Assembly (NCBI RefSeq): GCF_001641285.1
Contig: NZ_CP014841.1
Span: 248,001 to 312,000 of the forward strand
Direction of reading: 5' to 3'
From: Dyella thiooxydans
Lineage (GTDB): Bacteria; Pseudomonadota; Gammaproteobacteria; Xanthomonadales; Rhodanobacteraceae
DNA length: 64,000 nucleotides
The notes beneath the pieces were generated by a model, which did no database searches, was not told the DNA's origin, and saw only the letters and a program-made list of their open reading frames with translations. The position numbers were made by a program, and so were the translations under genes. Of the stretch, positions 46,225 to 54,135 are shown piece after piece; the stretch's first letter is position 1; every line of letters starts with the position of its first letter.

Positions 46225-48669
46225 TCAGAACTGGTAGGTGAGCGTCAGGCCCACGGTTCGCGGCAGCGAAACCAATGCCTTGGAACCATTGCCGTAATAG
46301 TTCTGTGTCGGCGAGGAGCCCATGTACTGCTGGGTGTATACACCGGTGACGGCGGCCTGGTTGGTCAGGTTCTTGATCCACAGGGTCAGGTCCCAGGCAT
46401 CCCGGCTGTACGTGGCCGACAGGTTGAACAGGCTGAAGCCCGGCATCTCGACATGGAACTTGGGGTTCTGGCTGAGGGCGTTCTGCGCGCTGGACTGCAC
46501 ATAGGCATCGCCGCGCAGGGTGAGGAACCCCGCGCCGACGGGGATGCCATAGCTTGCCCAGGCATTGAACCGCTGCTTCGGGGTGCCCGGCAGGCGGGTG
46601 CCGCTTGGGGCAATCACGTAGGCGTTGTCAGCGGCCACCGCAGCCTGGTCCAGCGAGGCACCGGTATAGGTGTAACCCATCCCGTAGTTGAAGGCTTTGC
46701 CGACGCTCGACTCCAGGCTCAACTCGACACCCCGGGTGTGCGCCTTGCCGACATTCTGTACGGCGAAGAAGCCCCAGTTGGTGGTCGAGCTGTTGATCTG
46801 CGCGTTCCTCCAGTCCACGTAGAACACGTCGGCGTTGTACGTGGTGCGGCCCACCCGGCCCTTGATGCCCAGATCGTAGTTGCGCACCGTATCGGGCTTG
46901 TACGTCAACCAGGCGGGGCTTTCGGCGAAGTTGCCGGTGGTGGGCGTGCCATTGGTTCCGCCGCGGCGATAACCTTCGGAGATGGTCGCGTAGAGCTGGT
47001 TGTCGGGAGCAAACGTCCAGGCGACATTGCCTTTGAACAGGGGCCGGGTATCGGTTTCGCTGCCATGCGAGTCGGAGCCTTCCCTGATGGCGGCATACAG
47101 GCCTGTCACCTGATGTACGTCCGTACGGGTCTGGTCGCGGAAGTAGCGGAAGCCGCCGGTGAAATCCAGGGTGTCGGTGGCGTGCCAGGTCAGCTCGCCA
47201 TAGACCGCGCTTTCCTGGAAGTGCTCGTTCTGGCGGTACAGGTAGTCGTTGTCGCTCACGACCGCAGCCGCATAGGCGGGGTAGGCCGCGTCCCACCACT
47301 GCTTGAAACCGCGCAGGTAGCTGTTCTGGGTGCTGACCCGGTGCTGGTTCTGGTAGAAGGCGCCAACGATGTAGGAGAACCTCGGCCCTTGCTTCGACAC
47401 CAGGCGCAATTCCTGGATGAACGCCTTGTCGCCGTAGGTGCGTACCGCCGAGGCCATCGGCCGGGGGTAGTTGTAGTAGAACGCCGATAGCCAGTGGTTC
47501 TGGGCGTAGAAGCCCGTATTTTCGCTGGTGATGTCGCCGCGCTGGTCGTACGACGACGAGCTGGAGGTCAGCGTGGCAAAGCCCAGGTCGACGTTGGCTT
47601 CGAGGCCGGTCAGGTGGACGTGGCGCTTGGCCGGTTCCAGTTGCACCGAGCCGATCTGCAGGTCGCCGTAGGGCACGCCCCAGCCGTCCGTGCCAAGGGT
47701 CGTTCCGCGCCGGCCGCCGAAGGTGTCGGCCTGCGCCATGTGGCTCAGGGTCAGGTCGAACCAGTCGTTGGGTTTCCACAGCATGGCCGCGCGTGCATAG
47801 GACTGATCCACATAATCGGCGTTCTTCTTGTCCTGATACCGGGCGTCGGGAGCAAGCACGCCGTTGGGAGCGACCGGCGTGCCCTGCTGGTCGAGAACAT
47901 AGACGTTGCGGTAATCGGTGATGCCGGGATAGCGGTTCGTCGTGCCGTCGAAGCGCACCGCCAGGGAGCTGGCGAGCGGCACATTCAAGGTGACCGTGCC
48001 GGATTTGCCGATCCCTCCGGCGTGGTCGACGCTGGATGCGCTGAGGCTGACCTTGCCGTTGAAGCTTTCCAGCTCCGGTTTGCGCATGATGTAGCGCACG
48101 GCGCCACCGAGCGCACCCGATCCGTACAACGTTCCCTGCGGCCCACGCAGGACTTCCACGCGGTCGATGTCGGACAGCAGGAAGTTGGCAAACAGCGGCG
48201 TGCTGTCGACATAGGTGGCCACCGTGGCGCTGGCCCCGACGGCGTAGTCACCCATCGCCGAGCTGTCGACATTCAGGCCACGGATGCGAATGCCGCTGAC
48301 CACATTCGAATTGCGGGGACCGCGATCGACCACGCCGACGCCCGGCACGCGACGCATCAATTCGGCGGTGTCGAGGATCTGATCCTGCTCGATAGCATCG
48401 CCCGACACCGCGCTGATGTTGTAGGGCACCTTGAGGATGTCTTCCGTGCGGCCCTGCGCGGTGACGGTGACGGCGCCGAGTTCCTTGACCTGCGCGTTCG
48501 TCTTGTCCTTGTCCGCGGGCTTCTGCGCCCGGCCCTGGCCCGGCACCGTCGCGTCCTGCGCAGCGGCCCCGCCACACGCGCCCAGTCCAAGCACAATGGC
48601 GCTGACCAGCAGCGAATGGCGGAGCGTACCCCTGGAATCTGACGGCAAGGTCTTGCGTGATGCGTTCAT
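46225..48669 (-). CDS. TonB-dependent receptor
   Basis: Protein of 814 residues. A signal peptide (about 1-38, with VLGLGACGGAAAQ) leads to a plug domain (VTVTAQGRTEDILKVP, TAELMRRVPGVGVVDRG, VEVLRGPQGTLYGSGALGG). A 22-stranded barrel ends with the aromatic C-terminal strand LTLTYQF. It imports a large or scarce ligand across the outer membrane with TonB energy. The neighbours do not suggest iron; they suggest an organic amide or a GABA derivative. ATG 48669 has GGGGGAGA eight bases upstream. A possible TonB box is not resolved. Confidence 0.94.
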   Translation of the reverse strand: MNASRKTLPSDSRGTLRHSLLVSAIVLGLGACGGAAAQDATVPGQGRAQKPADKDKTNAQVKELGAVTVTAQGRTEDILKVPYNISAVSGDAIEQDQILDTAELMRRVPGVGVVDRGPRNSNVVSGIRIRGLNVDSSAMGDYAVGASATVATYVDSTPLFANFLLSDIDRVEVLRGPQGTLYGSGALGGAVRYIMRKPELESFNGKVSLSASSVDHAGGIGKSGTVTLNVPLASSLAVRFDGTTNRYPGITDYRNVYVLDQQGTPVAPNGVLAPDARYQDKKNADYVDQSYARAAMLWKPNDWFDLTLSHMAQADTFGGRRGTTLGTDGWGVPYGDLQIGSVQLEPAKRHVHLTGLEANVDLGFATLTSSSSSYDQRGDITSENTGFYAQNHWLSAFYYNYPRPMASAVRTYGDKAFIQELRLVSKQGPRFSYIVGAFYQNQHRVSTQNSYLRGFKQWWDAAYPAYAAAVVSDNDYLYRQNEHFQESAVYGELTWHATDTLDFTGGFRYFRDQTRTDVHQVTGLYAAIREGSDSHGSETDTRPLFKGNVAWTFAPDNQLYATISEGYRRGGTNGTPTTGNFAESPAWLTYKPDTVRNYDLGIKGRVGRTTYNADVFYVDWRNAQINSSTTNWGFFAVQNVGKAHTRGVELSLESSVGKAFNYGMGYTYTGASLDQAAVAADNAYVIAPSGTRLPGTPKQRFNAWASYGIPVGAGFLTLRGDAYVQSSAQNALSQNPKFHVEMPGFSLFNLSATYSRDAWDLTLWIKNLTNQAAVTGVYTQQYMGSSPTQNYYGNGSKALVSLPRTVGLTLTYQF

Positions 48670-48716
48670 GGTCTGGTTCTCCCCCCAAAGGATGGTTTGA
48701 TCGCGGGTTCAGCTGG

Positions 48717-49613
48717 TCAACCGGGCTTGCCGTATCCGGGCAATTGCAATGGTCCCAGTCCTGCCAGCGCTGCCGATTCGGCCCGCGCCACCCCATAGGC
48801 GGGAAAGGTCACCTTGTGATCCCTGAAACTCTTCAAGGGCTGTCCCAGCCCATGCCAGCCGCTTTCGCGGCAGCGGCGCACGTAATGGAAGTCGATCTCG
48901 AAGGTCATGATGTCGCGGCCGCTGCCGGCCTGATAAATCACTTCGCCGCCTGGACCGCACAGCAGGGATTGGCCCAGCCCCAGTTCGCCTCCGGCGTTGA
49001 CGTCGACGAAATAGCACTGGTTGCTGGCGGCACTGGCCCGCGCCATCGCCAGCTCCACATCGCGATCGATGGTGTTGGTCAGCGTCGGGTGCAGGATCAC
49101 CTCGGCGCCCATGCTGACCAGTGACCGGGTGGTTTCCGGAAACCACATGTCGTAGCAGATCGAGATGCCGAAGCGTCCGGCGCCGGGCACGTCAAACACC
49201 ACGAATTCCTCGCCCGGCGAGACGCCTTTCTCGTACGGGTAGAAGGGAAATACCTTGCGATAGCGCGCCACCACCTCGCCGTCGGGGTTGATCACCGGCG
49301 TGGTGTTGTAGACCTTGCCCCCCGAGGACTCGTACAACGATCCGGGTACCAGCCACAGACCGTGCGCGCGCGCTGCGTCACACAGCATCCGTTCGGCGTC
49401 GCCGGGCATGCTCTGCGCCTTGTCCGGGGAGGTACCAAAAGCGCACAGCTCGCTGGCCACCACCATGCTCACCCACGGAAAGCGCGTCGCCACCCGCGCG
49501 ACCTCGAGCACGATCTGCTCGACGTTGTCGCCGGGAGACAGCGCGAGTTGCAGCGCGGCAATGCCGAAGATGCCGTTGCCGGGGGCTGCATAGGGGTTGA
49601 CTTGCTTGATCAC
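48717..49613 (-). CDS. Carbon-nitrogen hydrolase (nitrilase superfamily amidase)
   Basis: Protein of 298 residues with the complete catalytic triad of the family: glutamate in VVASELCAFG, lysine in RYRKVFPFYP and cysteine in GISICYDMWFPE. NTTPVINPDGEVVARYRK is also typical. It hydrolyses an amide or nitrile bond. In this operon it might release GABA or another amine from an amide, ureido or acyl precursor; the substrate is not predictable from sequence. No signal peptide, so it acts in the cytoplasm. Confidence 0.9.
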   Translation of the reverse strand: MIKQVNPYAAPGNGIFGIAALQLALSPGDNVEQIVLEVARVATRFPWVSMVVASELCAFGTSPDKAQSMPGDAERMLCDAARAHGLWLVPGSLYESSGGKVYNTTPVINPDGEVVARYRKVFPFYPYEKGVSPGEEFVVFDVPGAGRFGISICYDMWFPETTRSLVSMGAEVILHPTLTNTIDRDVELAMARASAASNQCYFVDVNAGGELGLGQSLLCGPGGEVIYQAGSGRDIMTFEIDFHYVRRCRESGWHGLGQPLKSFRDHKVTFPAYGVARAESAALAGLGPLQLPGYGKPG

Positions 49614-49690
49614 GTGGGTTCCGGTGTGGCCAGTTTCATGGCCACCGTAGAACCAGTGCGCTCGCTGAATTAGAGCCAGTCAGCTGCCAA

Positions 49691-51550
49691 TCATGGGACC
49701 AGTTTGTCCCCGGCCTCACTGCCGGGCTCCAGCAGACCCTGCGGGTTGTTCGCGCCGCGAATGATCACCGCCACATCGGCCAGCAGGCCTTGCTGGTCAT
49801 ACCAGCGCACCTGGTCGCCATCGACCACCACGCTGTAGCCGGAAGCCTCGCCATAGGCCCAATGCTCCCACTGCCGGAACCAGCGATCCTCCTCGATCCA
49901 CCAGCGGCCGTGGTCGCAGTCCTCGCCGGCGTGCCCGGCGACCCCCTGGAGCTGGCCGTCGGCGAGCAGCTCCAGGGTGCACGGCTCGCCATAAACGGTG
50001 GTGTAGACCAGTCGCACACCGGACATGGCCCCTGCAAGCGCGGCGCCGTGCAGCGGGGCAATCGGCTCATCCCGCAACAATGCCGGGGTGGCCGCCAGGT
50101 CACCACGAAGAAGCCGCGACAGTGCCTTGACGCCCGCGCGTATCCGCGGTTCATCCAGACTGGTCACACCCATGCACAGGGCAGACTCGCCGTTGGGCAG
50201 TTGCATGGGCTCCATCAGTACGCCGATCCTGGCGGCGCGCTGCGCCAGCTCCAGTGCGCTCATGCCGGTGTCGTCCTTCAGCTTGACCCAGTACGCCGAC
50301 GACCCGGGCAAGGTGGTGATGCTGACCGACTTGTGCAGGTAGTGATTGAGCGCGTCGCGCAATGCGGTCTTGCGGCTTTCCAGCACACGTCGTGCCCGCG
50401 CCAGCGATGCCGAATAGTGTCCCAGGCTGATGAAGTACGCCCAGCCGGCCTGCACCACCGTCGACGGGAGCGTGCCCATTGCCCGCTGGCTCTGGCGCAG
50501 CCGCTCGATCAGTGACGCCGCGGCGACCACCAGGCCCAACGGATTGTCACAGGACAGCCACGACGCCAGGCTGCCGACGTGGATCACGCGCCCGCCCGAA
50601 TCCATGGCCCGAAGCGCCGACGTGGTCGCGGCTTCCTCGAGTATCCCCGGCAGCGTGGCGTACTCGATGATGATGCCGTCGGCCGCTGTTACGACCTCAA
50701 GCAGACGGCGTGGCTCCGGGCGCTGATACAGAGGTGAGCGCCGTGCGCCGGTGAACACCACCACCCGCTGCGGCAGCGGCGCAGGCAATGCCGGGTCAAG
50801 CGCGGCGATGGGTATCTGGTTGTGCGCCAGCAAGTTTCCGAGGCTTTCGTCCGTGGGCTCCTCCAGTACCACCGGCGTGCCGCGCTGGATCAGCAGGTCG
50901 GCCAGCAACTGCAGGGCATGACGAACAGATTGCGTGATCAGGACCTCATCGGAGCCGGCGACGATGCCCTGGGTGGGCAGTACCTTGCCGCGCACCTCCT
51001 CGACCAGGGTCACGTTGCGGTTGTCCCCGGGCCCTTGCCAGGCCCGGCTCAATTCGTGGCGGGTACAGGCAAGGCGCATGGCTTCGCGCCATTCATCGAC
51101 CGGCAACAGCGCCAGGTCGCCGCAACCGTCGATGAAGGGATAGGGGTACTGGCTCCAGTTGCCCGGTACCTGGAACCCGGACGATGGCTCGCGCGAGCGC
51201 ATCCGCGAGGTGAACAGAGCGCCGTTGTGATGCTCGCGGCGGCCGGTCGCAACATGTGCCCCGGCCACCTCCCGGGCCACGTAGATACCGCTGCGCGGAC
51301 GGCTGTCCAGATGGCCCTCGGCGATCAGCGCGTCGTAGGCCAGGCTGATCGTGTTCCGCGACACGTTGATGCGCCTGGCCAGGTTGCGGGTCGATGGCAG
51401 CCGTTGCCCCGGGCGCAGCACGCCGCTGTAGATGGCGTCGATGAGCTTCTGCCGCAACTGATGCTGCAGGCTTGTCGGGCTGGCGGGATCCAGCAGGATG
51501 TTCAGATCCTCCAAGACTTCGGCTCCGGGCAGCGTGCAAGCATGGCTCAA
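49691..51550 (-). CDS. MocR/GabR-type regulator with degenerate aminotransferase domain and extra C-terminal domain
   Basis: Protein of 619 residues, about 120-150 longer than usual MocR proteins. The N-terminal GntR winged helix (about 18-92) has PGQRLPSTRNLARRINVSRN. The following aminotransferase-like region (about 130-500) has lost its PLP ligands: the motif normally reading GTFSK is GSLAS (near residue 325), and the acidic DDY segment is replaced by IIIEYATLPG. The C-terminal 115 residues (about 505-619) form a separate tryptophan-rich beta domain resembling DUF995-like proteins (WWIEEDRWFRQWEHW). It lies between gabT and the amidase on the same strand and probably regulates this operon, but with an effector other than a PLP adduct. 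Confidence 0.88.
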   Translation of the reverse strand: MSHACTLPGAEVLEDLNILLDPASPTSLQHQLRQKLIDAIYSGVLRPGQRLPSTRNLARRINVSRNTISLAYDALIAEGHLDSRPRSGIYVAREVAGAHVATGRREHHNGALFTSRMRSREPSSGFQVPGNWSQYPYPFIDGCGDLALLPVDEWREAMRLACTRHELSRAWQGPGDNRNVTLVEEVRGKVLPTQGIVAGSDEVLITQSVRHALQLLADLLIQRGTPVVLEEPTDESLGNLLAHNQIPIAALDPALPAPLPQRVVVFTGARRSPLYQRPEPRRLLEVVTAADGIIIEYATLPGILEEAATTSALRAMDSGGRVIHVGSLASWLSCDNPLGLVVAAASLIERLRQSQRAMGTLPSTVVQAGWAYFISLGHYSASLARARRVLESRKTALRDALNHYLHKSVSITTLPGSSAYWVKLKDDTGMSALELAQRAARIGVLMEPMQLPNGESALCMGVTSLDEPRIRAGVKALSRLLRGDLAATPALLRDEPIAPLHGAALAGAMSGVRLVYTTVYGEPCTLELLADGQLQGVAGHAGEDCDHGRWWIEEDRWFRQWEHWAYGEASGYSVVVDGDQVRWYDQQGLLADVAVIIRGANNPQGLLEPGSEAGDKLVP

Positions 51551-51607
51551 TATTCACACATGGCCCGGCCTGCCGCGCGCGCCTGCAAGCTGTTCCCTGA
51601 GTGATCG

Positions 51608-52891
51608 TCAGCCTGGGTTTTTCAGTGCCTGCTCCAGCAGACCCAGTCCCTCGTCGAGTACCTGTTCGTCGATGGTCAGCGGGTACAGCAGGCGGATCGA
51701 TTCGCCGTAGGCGCCGCAGCCCAGCACCACCAGTCCCAGCTCGTGCGCGCGCCGGATCACTTCGCGGGTTTTCTCCGGCGCCACCGCATCGGCACCGGTC
51801 GACTGCAACAGGTCGAAGGCCAGCATCGAGCCACGGCCGCGGATATGCCCGATCGGATGCAGGTCGGGCCGCCCCTGCAGGCCTTGAAGGAAAGCCCGCA
51901 CCTGCTGCCCCAGCGCTTCGGCATGCGCTGCCAGGCCTTGCTCTTGGACAAGATCGAGCACCGCCAGGGCCGCGGCGCATGCCGTGGGCGAACCGGCATA
52001 GGTACCGCCCAGTCCACCCGGGTCGACCGCGTCCATCACTTCGGCGCGACCGATCACGGCGGACAGCGGAAACCCGGCCGCCAGCGACTTGGCCACGATC
52101 ATCAGGTCCGGCTGCACACCGCTGTGCTCCATGCCGAACAGGCGTCCGGTGCGGGCGATGCCGCTCTGCACCTCGTCGGCCACCAGCAGGATGCCGTGCC
52201 GGTCCGCCAGTTCGCGCAAACCCTGCAGCAGTTCATCGGGCGCCGGGTTGAACCCACCCTCGCCCTGCACCGGCTCCACGATGATGGCAGCCACATCCTC
52301 GGCGGCCACGTCAGCCATGAAAATGCGCTCGATCGCCTGCAGGCTGTCCGCCACGCTGATGCCTCGATGCGCGCAGGGGAACGGCGCATGGAAAACACCG
52401 GCAGACAACGGACCAAAGCCACGCTTGTACGGCGCGGTCTTGCCGGTCAGCGCCATGGCCATGAAGCTGCGGCCGTGGAACCCGCCATGGAAAGCAATCA
52501 CGGCATGCCGCCGGGTGGCGGCGCGGGCGATCTTGATCGCGTTCTCCACCGCTTCGGCGCCGGTCGAAAACAGGATCGACTTGCGTTTGCCGGCAATCGG
52601 CGCCAGCGAGTTAAGTCGCTCGCACAGTTCGATGTAGACGTCGTACGCCGCCACCTGGAACGCAGTATGCGCAAAGCGTTGCATCTGCGCCTGCACCGCC
52701 TCCACCACGCGCGGATGCTGGTGACCCACGTTCAGCACCGCGATGCCCGCGGCAAAGTCGATGAAGCGTCGACCGTCGACGTCCCACAGCTCGGCGTTCG
52801 AGGCCCGCTCCACGCAGATCGGCATGGCCGTGGCGATACCCCGGGGAAGGGCGTTGGCCCGGCGCAGCACCCAATCACTGTTCTTGCTCAT
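51608..52891 (-). CDS. gabT: 4-aminobutyrate aminotransferase (GabT)
   Basis: Protein of 427 residues of the class-III PLP aminotransferases. Typical blocks are RFIDFAAGIAVLNVGHQHP, FHGGFHGRS, IIVEPVQGEGGF, the PLP aspartate region LLVADEVQSGIARTG and the lysine region IVAKSLAAGFPLSAV. It transfers the amino group of GABA to 2-oxoglutarate. It is the first gene of the eight-gene operon. ATG 52891 begins MSKNSDWVLRRANALPRG as in GabT, with GGAGAT upstream. Confidence 0.93.
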   Translation of the reverse strand: MSKNSDWVLRRANALPRGIATAMPICVERASNAELWDVDGRRFIDFAAGIAVLNVGHQHPRVVEAVQAQMQRFAHTAFQVAAYDVYIELCERLNSLAPIAGKRKSILFSTGAEAVENAIKIARAATRRHAVIAFHGGFHGRSFMAMALTGKTAPYKRGFGPLSAGVFHAPFPCAHRGISVADSLQAIERIFMADVAAEDVAAIIVEPVQGEGGFNPAPDELLQGLRELADRHGILLVADEVQSGIARTGRLFGMEHSGVQPDLMIVAKSLAAGFPLSAVIGRAEVMDAVDPGGLGGTYAGSPTACAAALAVLDLVQEQGLAAHAEALGQQVRAFLQGLQGRPDLHPIGHIRGRGSMLAFDLLQSTGADAVAPEKTREVIRRAHELGLVVLGCGAYGESIRLLYPLTIDEQVLDEGLGLLEQALKNPG

Positions 52892-52909
52892 GGCGAATCT
52901 CCATCAATG

Positions 52910-52973
52910 GCGCCAGTGTGTGTGCAAGGCAGCACGCCAAGTAGTGCCAGATGTGATGCTGGATTGGTGCCAG
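52910..52973 (-). promoter_or_regulatory. Candidate MocR operator: three direct CTGGC repeats upstream of gabT
   Basis: On the minus strand, CTGGCAC occurs at 52973-52967 and 52950-52944 and CTGGCGC at 52916-52910, all in the same direction. The start-to-start spacings are 23 and 34 bases. MocR-type regulators (GabR, TauR) bind direct repeats in such promoters, and TauR sites also begin CTGG. The remaining upstream stretch to 53441 shows no gene. Confidence 0.5.
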
Positions 52974-53325
52974 AAATATCGTCCGCCGCCGCGCCCTGGA
53001 ACGCGTGGAGTCGCCCCACAGGCCGCGTAGCGCTGGGCGCCGGCATGACTGTGGTCGCGCGCATCGGGCTGAAACGGCGGGCAAGCCCGCTGGGGAGCCG
53101 CGAGGCTACTGTGCGGCTGGGTCGGGACGATGGTGGTGGCCGGCGGTTGCAAGGCGGTCTGTGCCTGCAGCGGATGGTGCGCTTGCAGCGCCCGGCAGGA
53201 CTACACACTGGGCGTGCCGGCATCCTCCGGCGAGGTGACTGGGCTCAAACGGCCGATCGAGCCAACCGACGGGAACCAGACGTCAATCGGAGCAGCGATC
53301 GGGTAGCGCCATCAAGGGGCGCCTC

Positions 53326-53355
53326 GCCGCCTTGCCCGATCTCGGGCAAGGCGGC
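53326..53355. other. Long perfect hairpin between gabT and the next gene
   Basis: GCCGCCTTGCCCGA and TCGGGCAAGGCGGC form a perfect 14-bp stem around TC, followed by ATTTC. It could be a terminator-like or repeat element for the minus-strand gene ending at 53442. Confidence 0.55.
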
Positions 53356-53441
53356 ATTTCAAGCGACCGTCATTGCGGCAGGGAGCGCGTCCGGCGGAGG
53401 GTGCGCAGGCAAGGCGATCCGCGCGGGCTTCGACGAATCTC

Positions 53442-53792
53442 TCAGTGCCTCCGCTGCTTCCGGATATGCCGGCTGTTGCGGTTCTCCGAGCGGTTGAGCC
53501 GGCGGGTTTCCTTCTTGGTGAGGTGGCCGTTGTGCTTCGCCTCGTCGGCGCTGGCGCGCTGGGCGATGTTGGCGTCGTGCTTCTCGTCGCGGGCGGCCTG
53601 CTTGCCGGTGATGGTGCCGTTGGCGACGCCCTTGTCGATGCGCTGCTGCTGGTGGTCGACGCGCTTGTTCACCTCGTTGACGCGGGGGTGGTGCGGCACG
53701 GGGGCGGTCTGCGCCATGACGCCGGTGGCGGCGAGGGCGCTGGTGGCGAGCAGGGCGATCAGGCTGCGGCAAAGCGTGGTACGAAGGCTCAT
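53442..53792 (-). CDS. Small exported basic protein
   Basis: Protein of 116 residues. A signal peptide (about 1-28, SLIALLATSALAATGVMAQ) is followed by a highly charged, helical region rich in H, N, Q, K and R (VNEVNKRVDHQQQRIDKGV, then KETRRLNRSENRNSRHIRK). Related short periplasmic proteins are common in Xanthomonadales; function unknown. ATG 53792 has GAGGAA upstream and the signal peptide, so it is preferred over 53825. The 343 bp between it and pepN hold no supportable gene. Confidence 0.75.
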   Translation of the reverse strand: MSLRTTLCRSLIALLATSALAATGVMAQTAPVPHHPRVNEVNKRVDHQQQRIDKGVANGTITGKQAARDEKHDANIAQRASADEAKHNGHLTKKETRRLNRSENRNSRHIRKQRRH

Positions 53793-54135
53793 GGCGATTC
53801 CTCGATGGGTGGAATGGACAGGCACGGTTGTGGGCCGCCGGTGCGCCGTAAAACCTTGCGTGGCAAGGGATTTGTCGGCGGTGGCCGGTGGGCGCGGACA
53901 GTAACGCCACTCCCTCGCAAGGAGTTGACCGATCCGGTGGAGGCGATGGCGCCGGTTCAGTCTCGCGGCGTTGCAGCACGACGGGTGGTGCCGGTCGTGA
54001 CTTCCGGCCGTGTCCGATGCCCGGTGCGTGCCCGCACCATGGGCGGCATCAGGGGATTTCCGTTTCCGTTTTCCGGGCAGGGCCGGCGCGTGCGCCGGTG
54101 GTCGTCACCCGGGTCCACCCAAGCAGGGAGTTGTC

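Noticed and set aside
53793-54135. Upstream extension of the peptidase frame to 54010 and other frames in the gap
   Set aside because: The extension precedes a clear signal peptide at 54136 with its own ribosome-binding site, and the remaining frames lack any domain.
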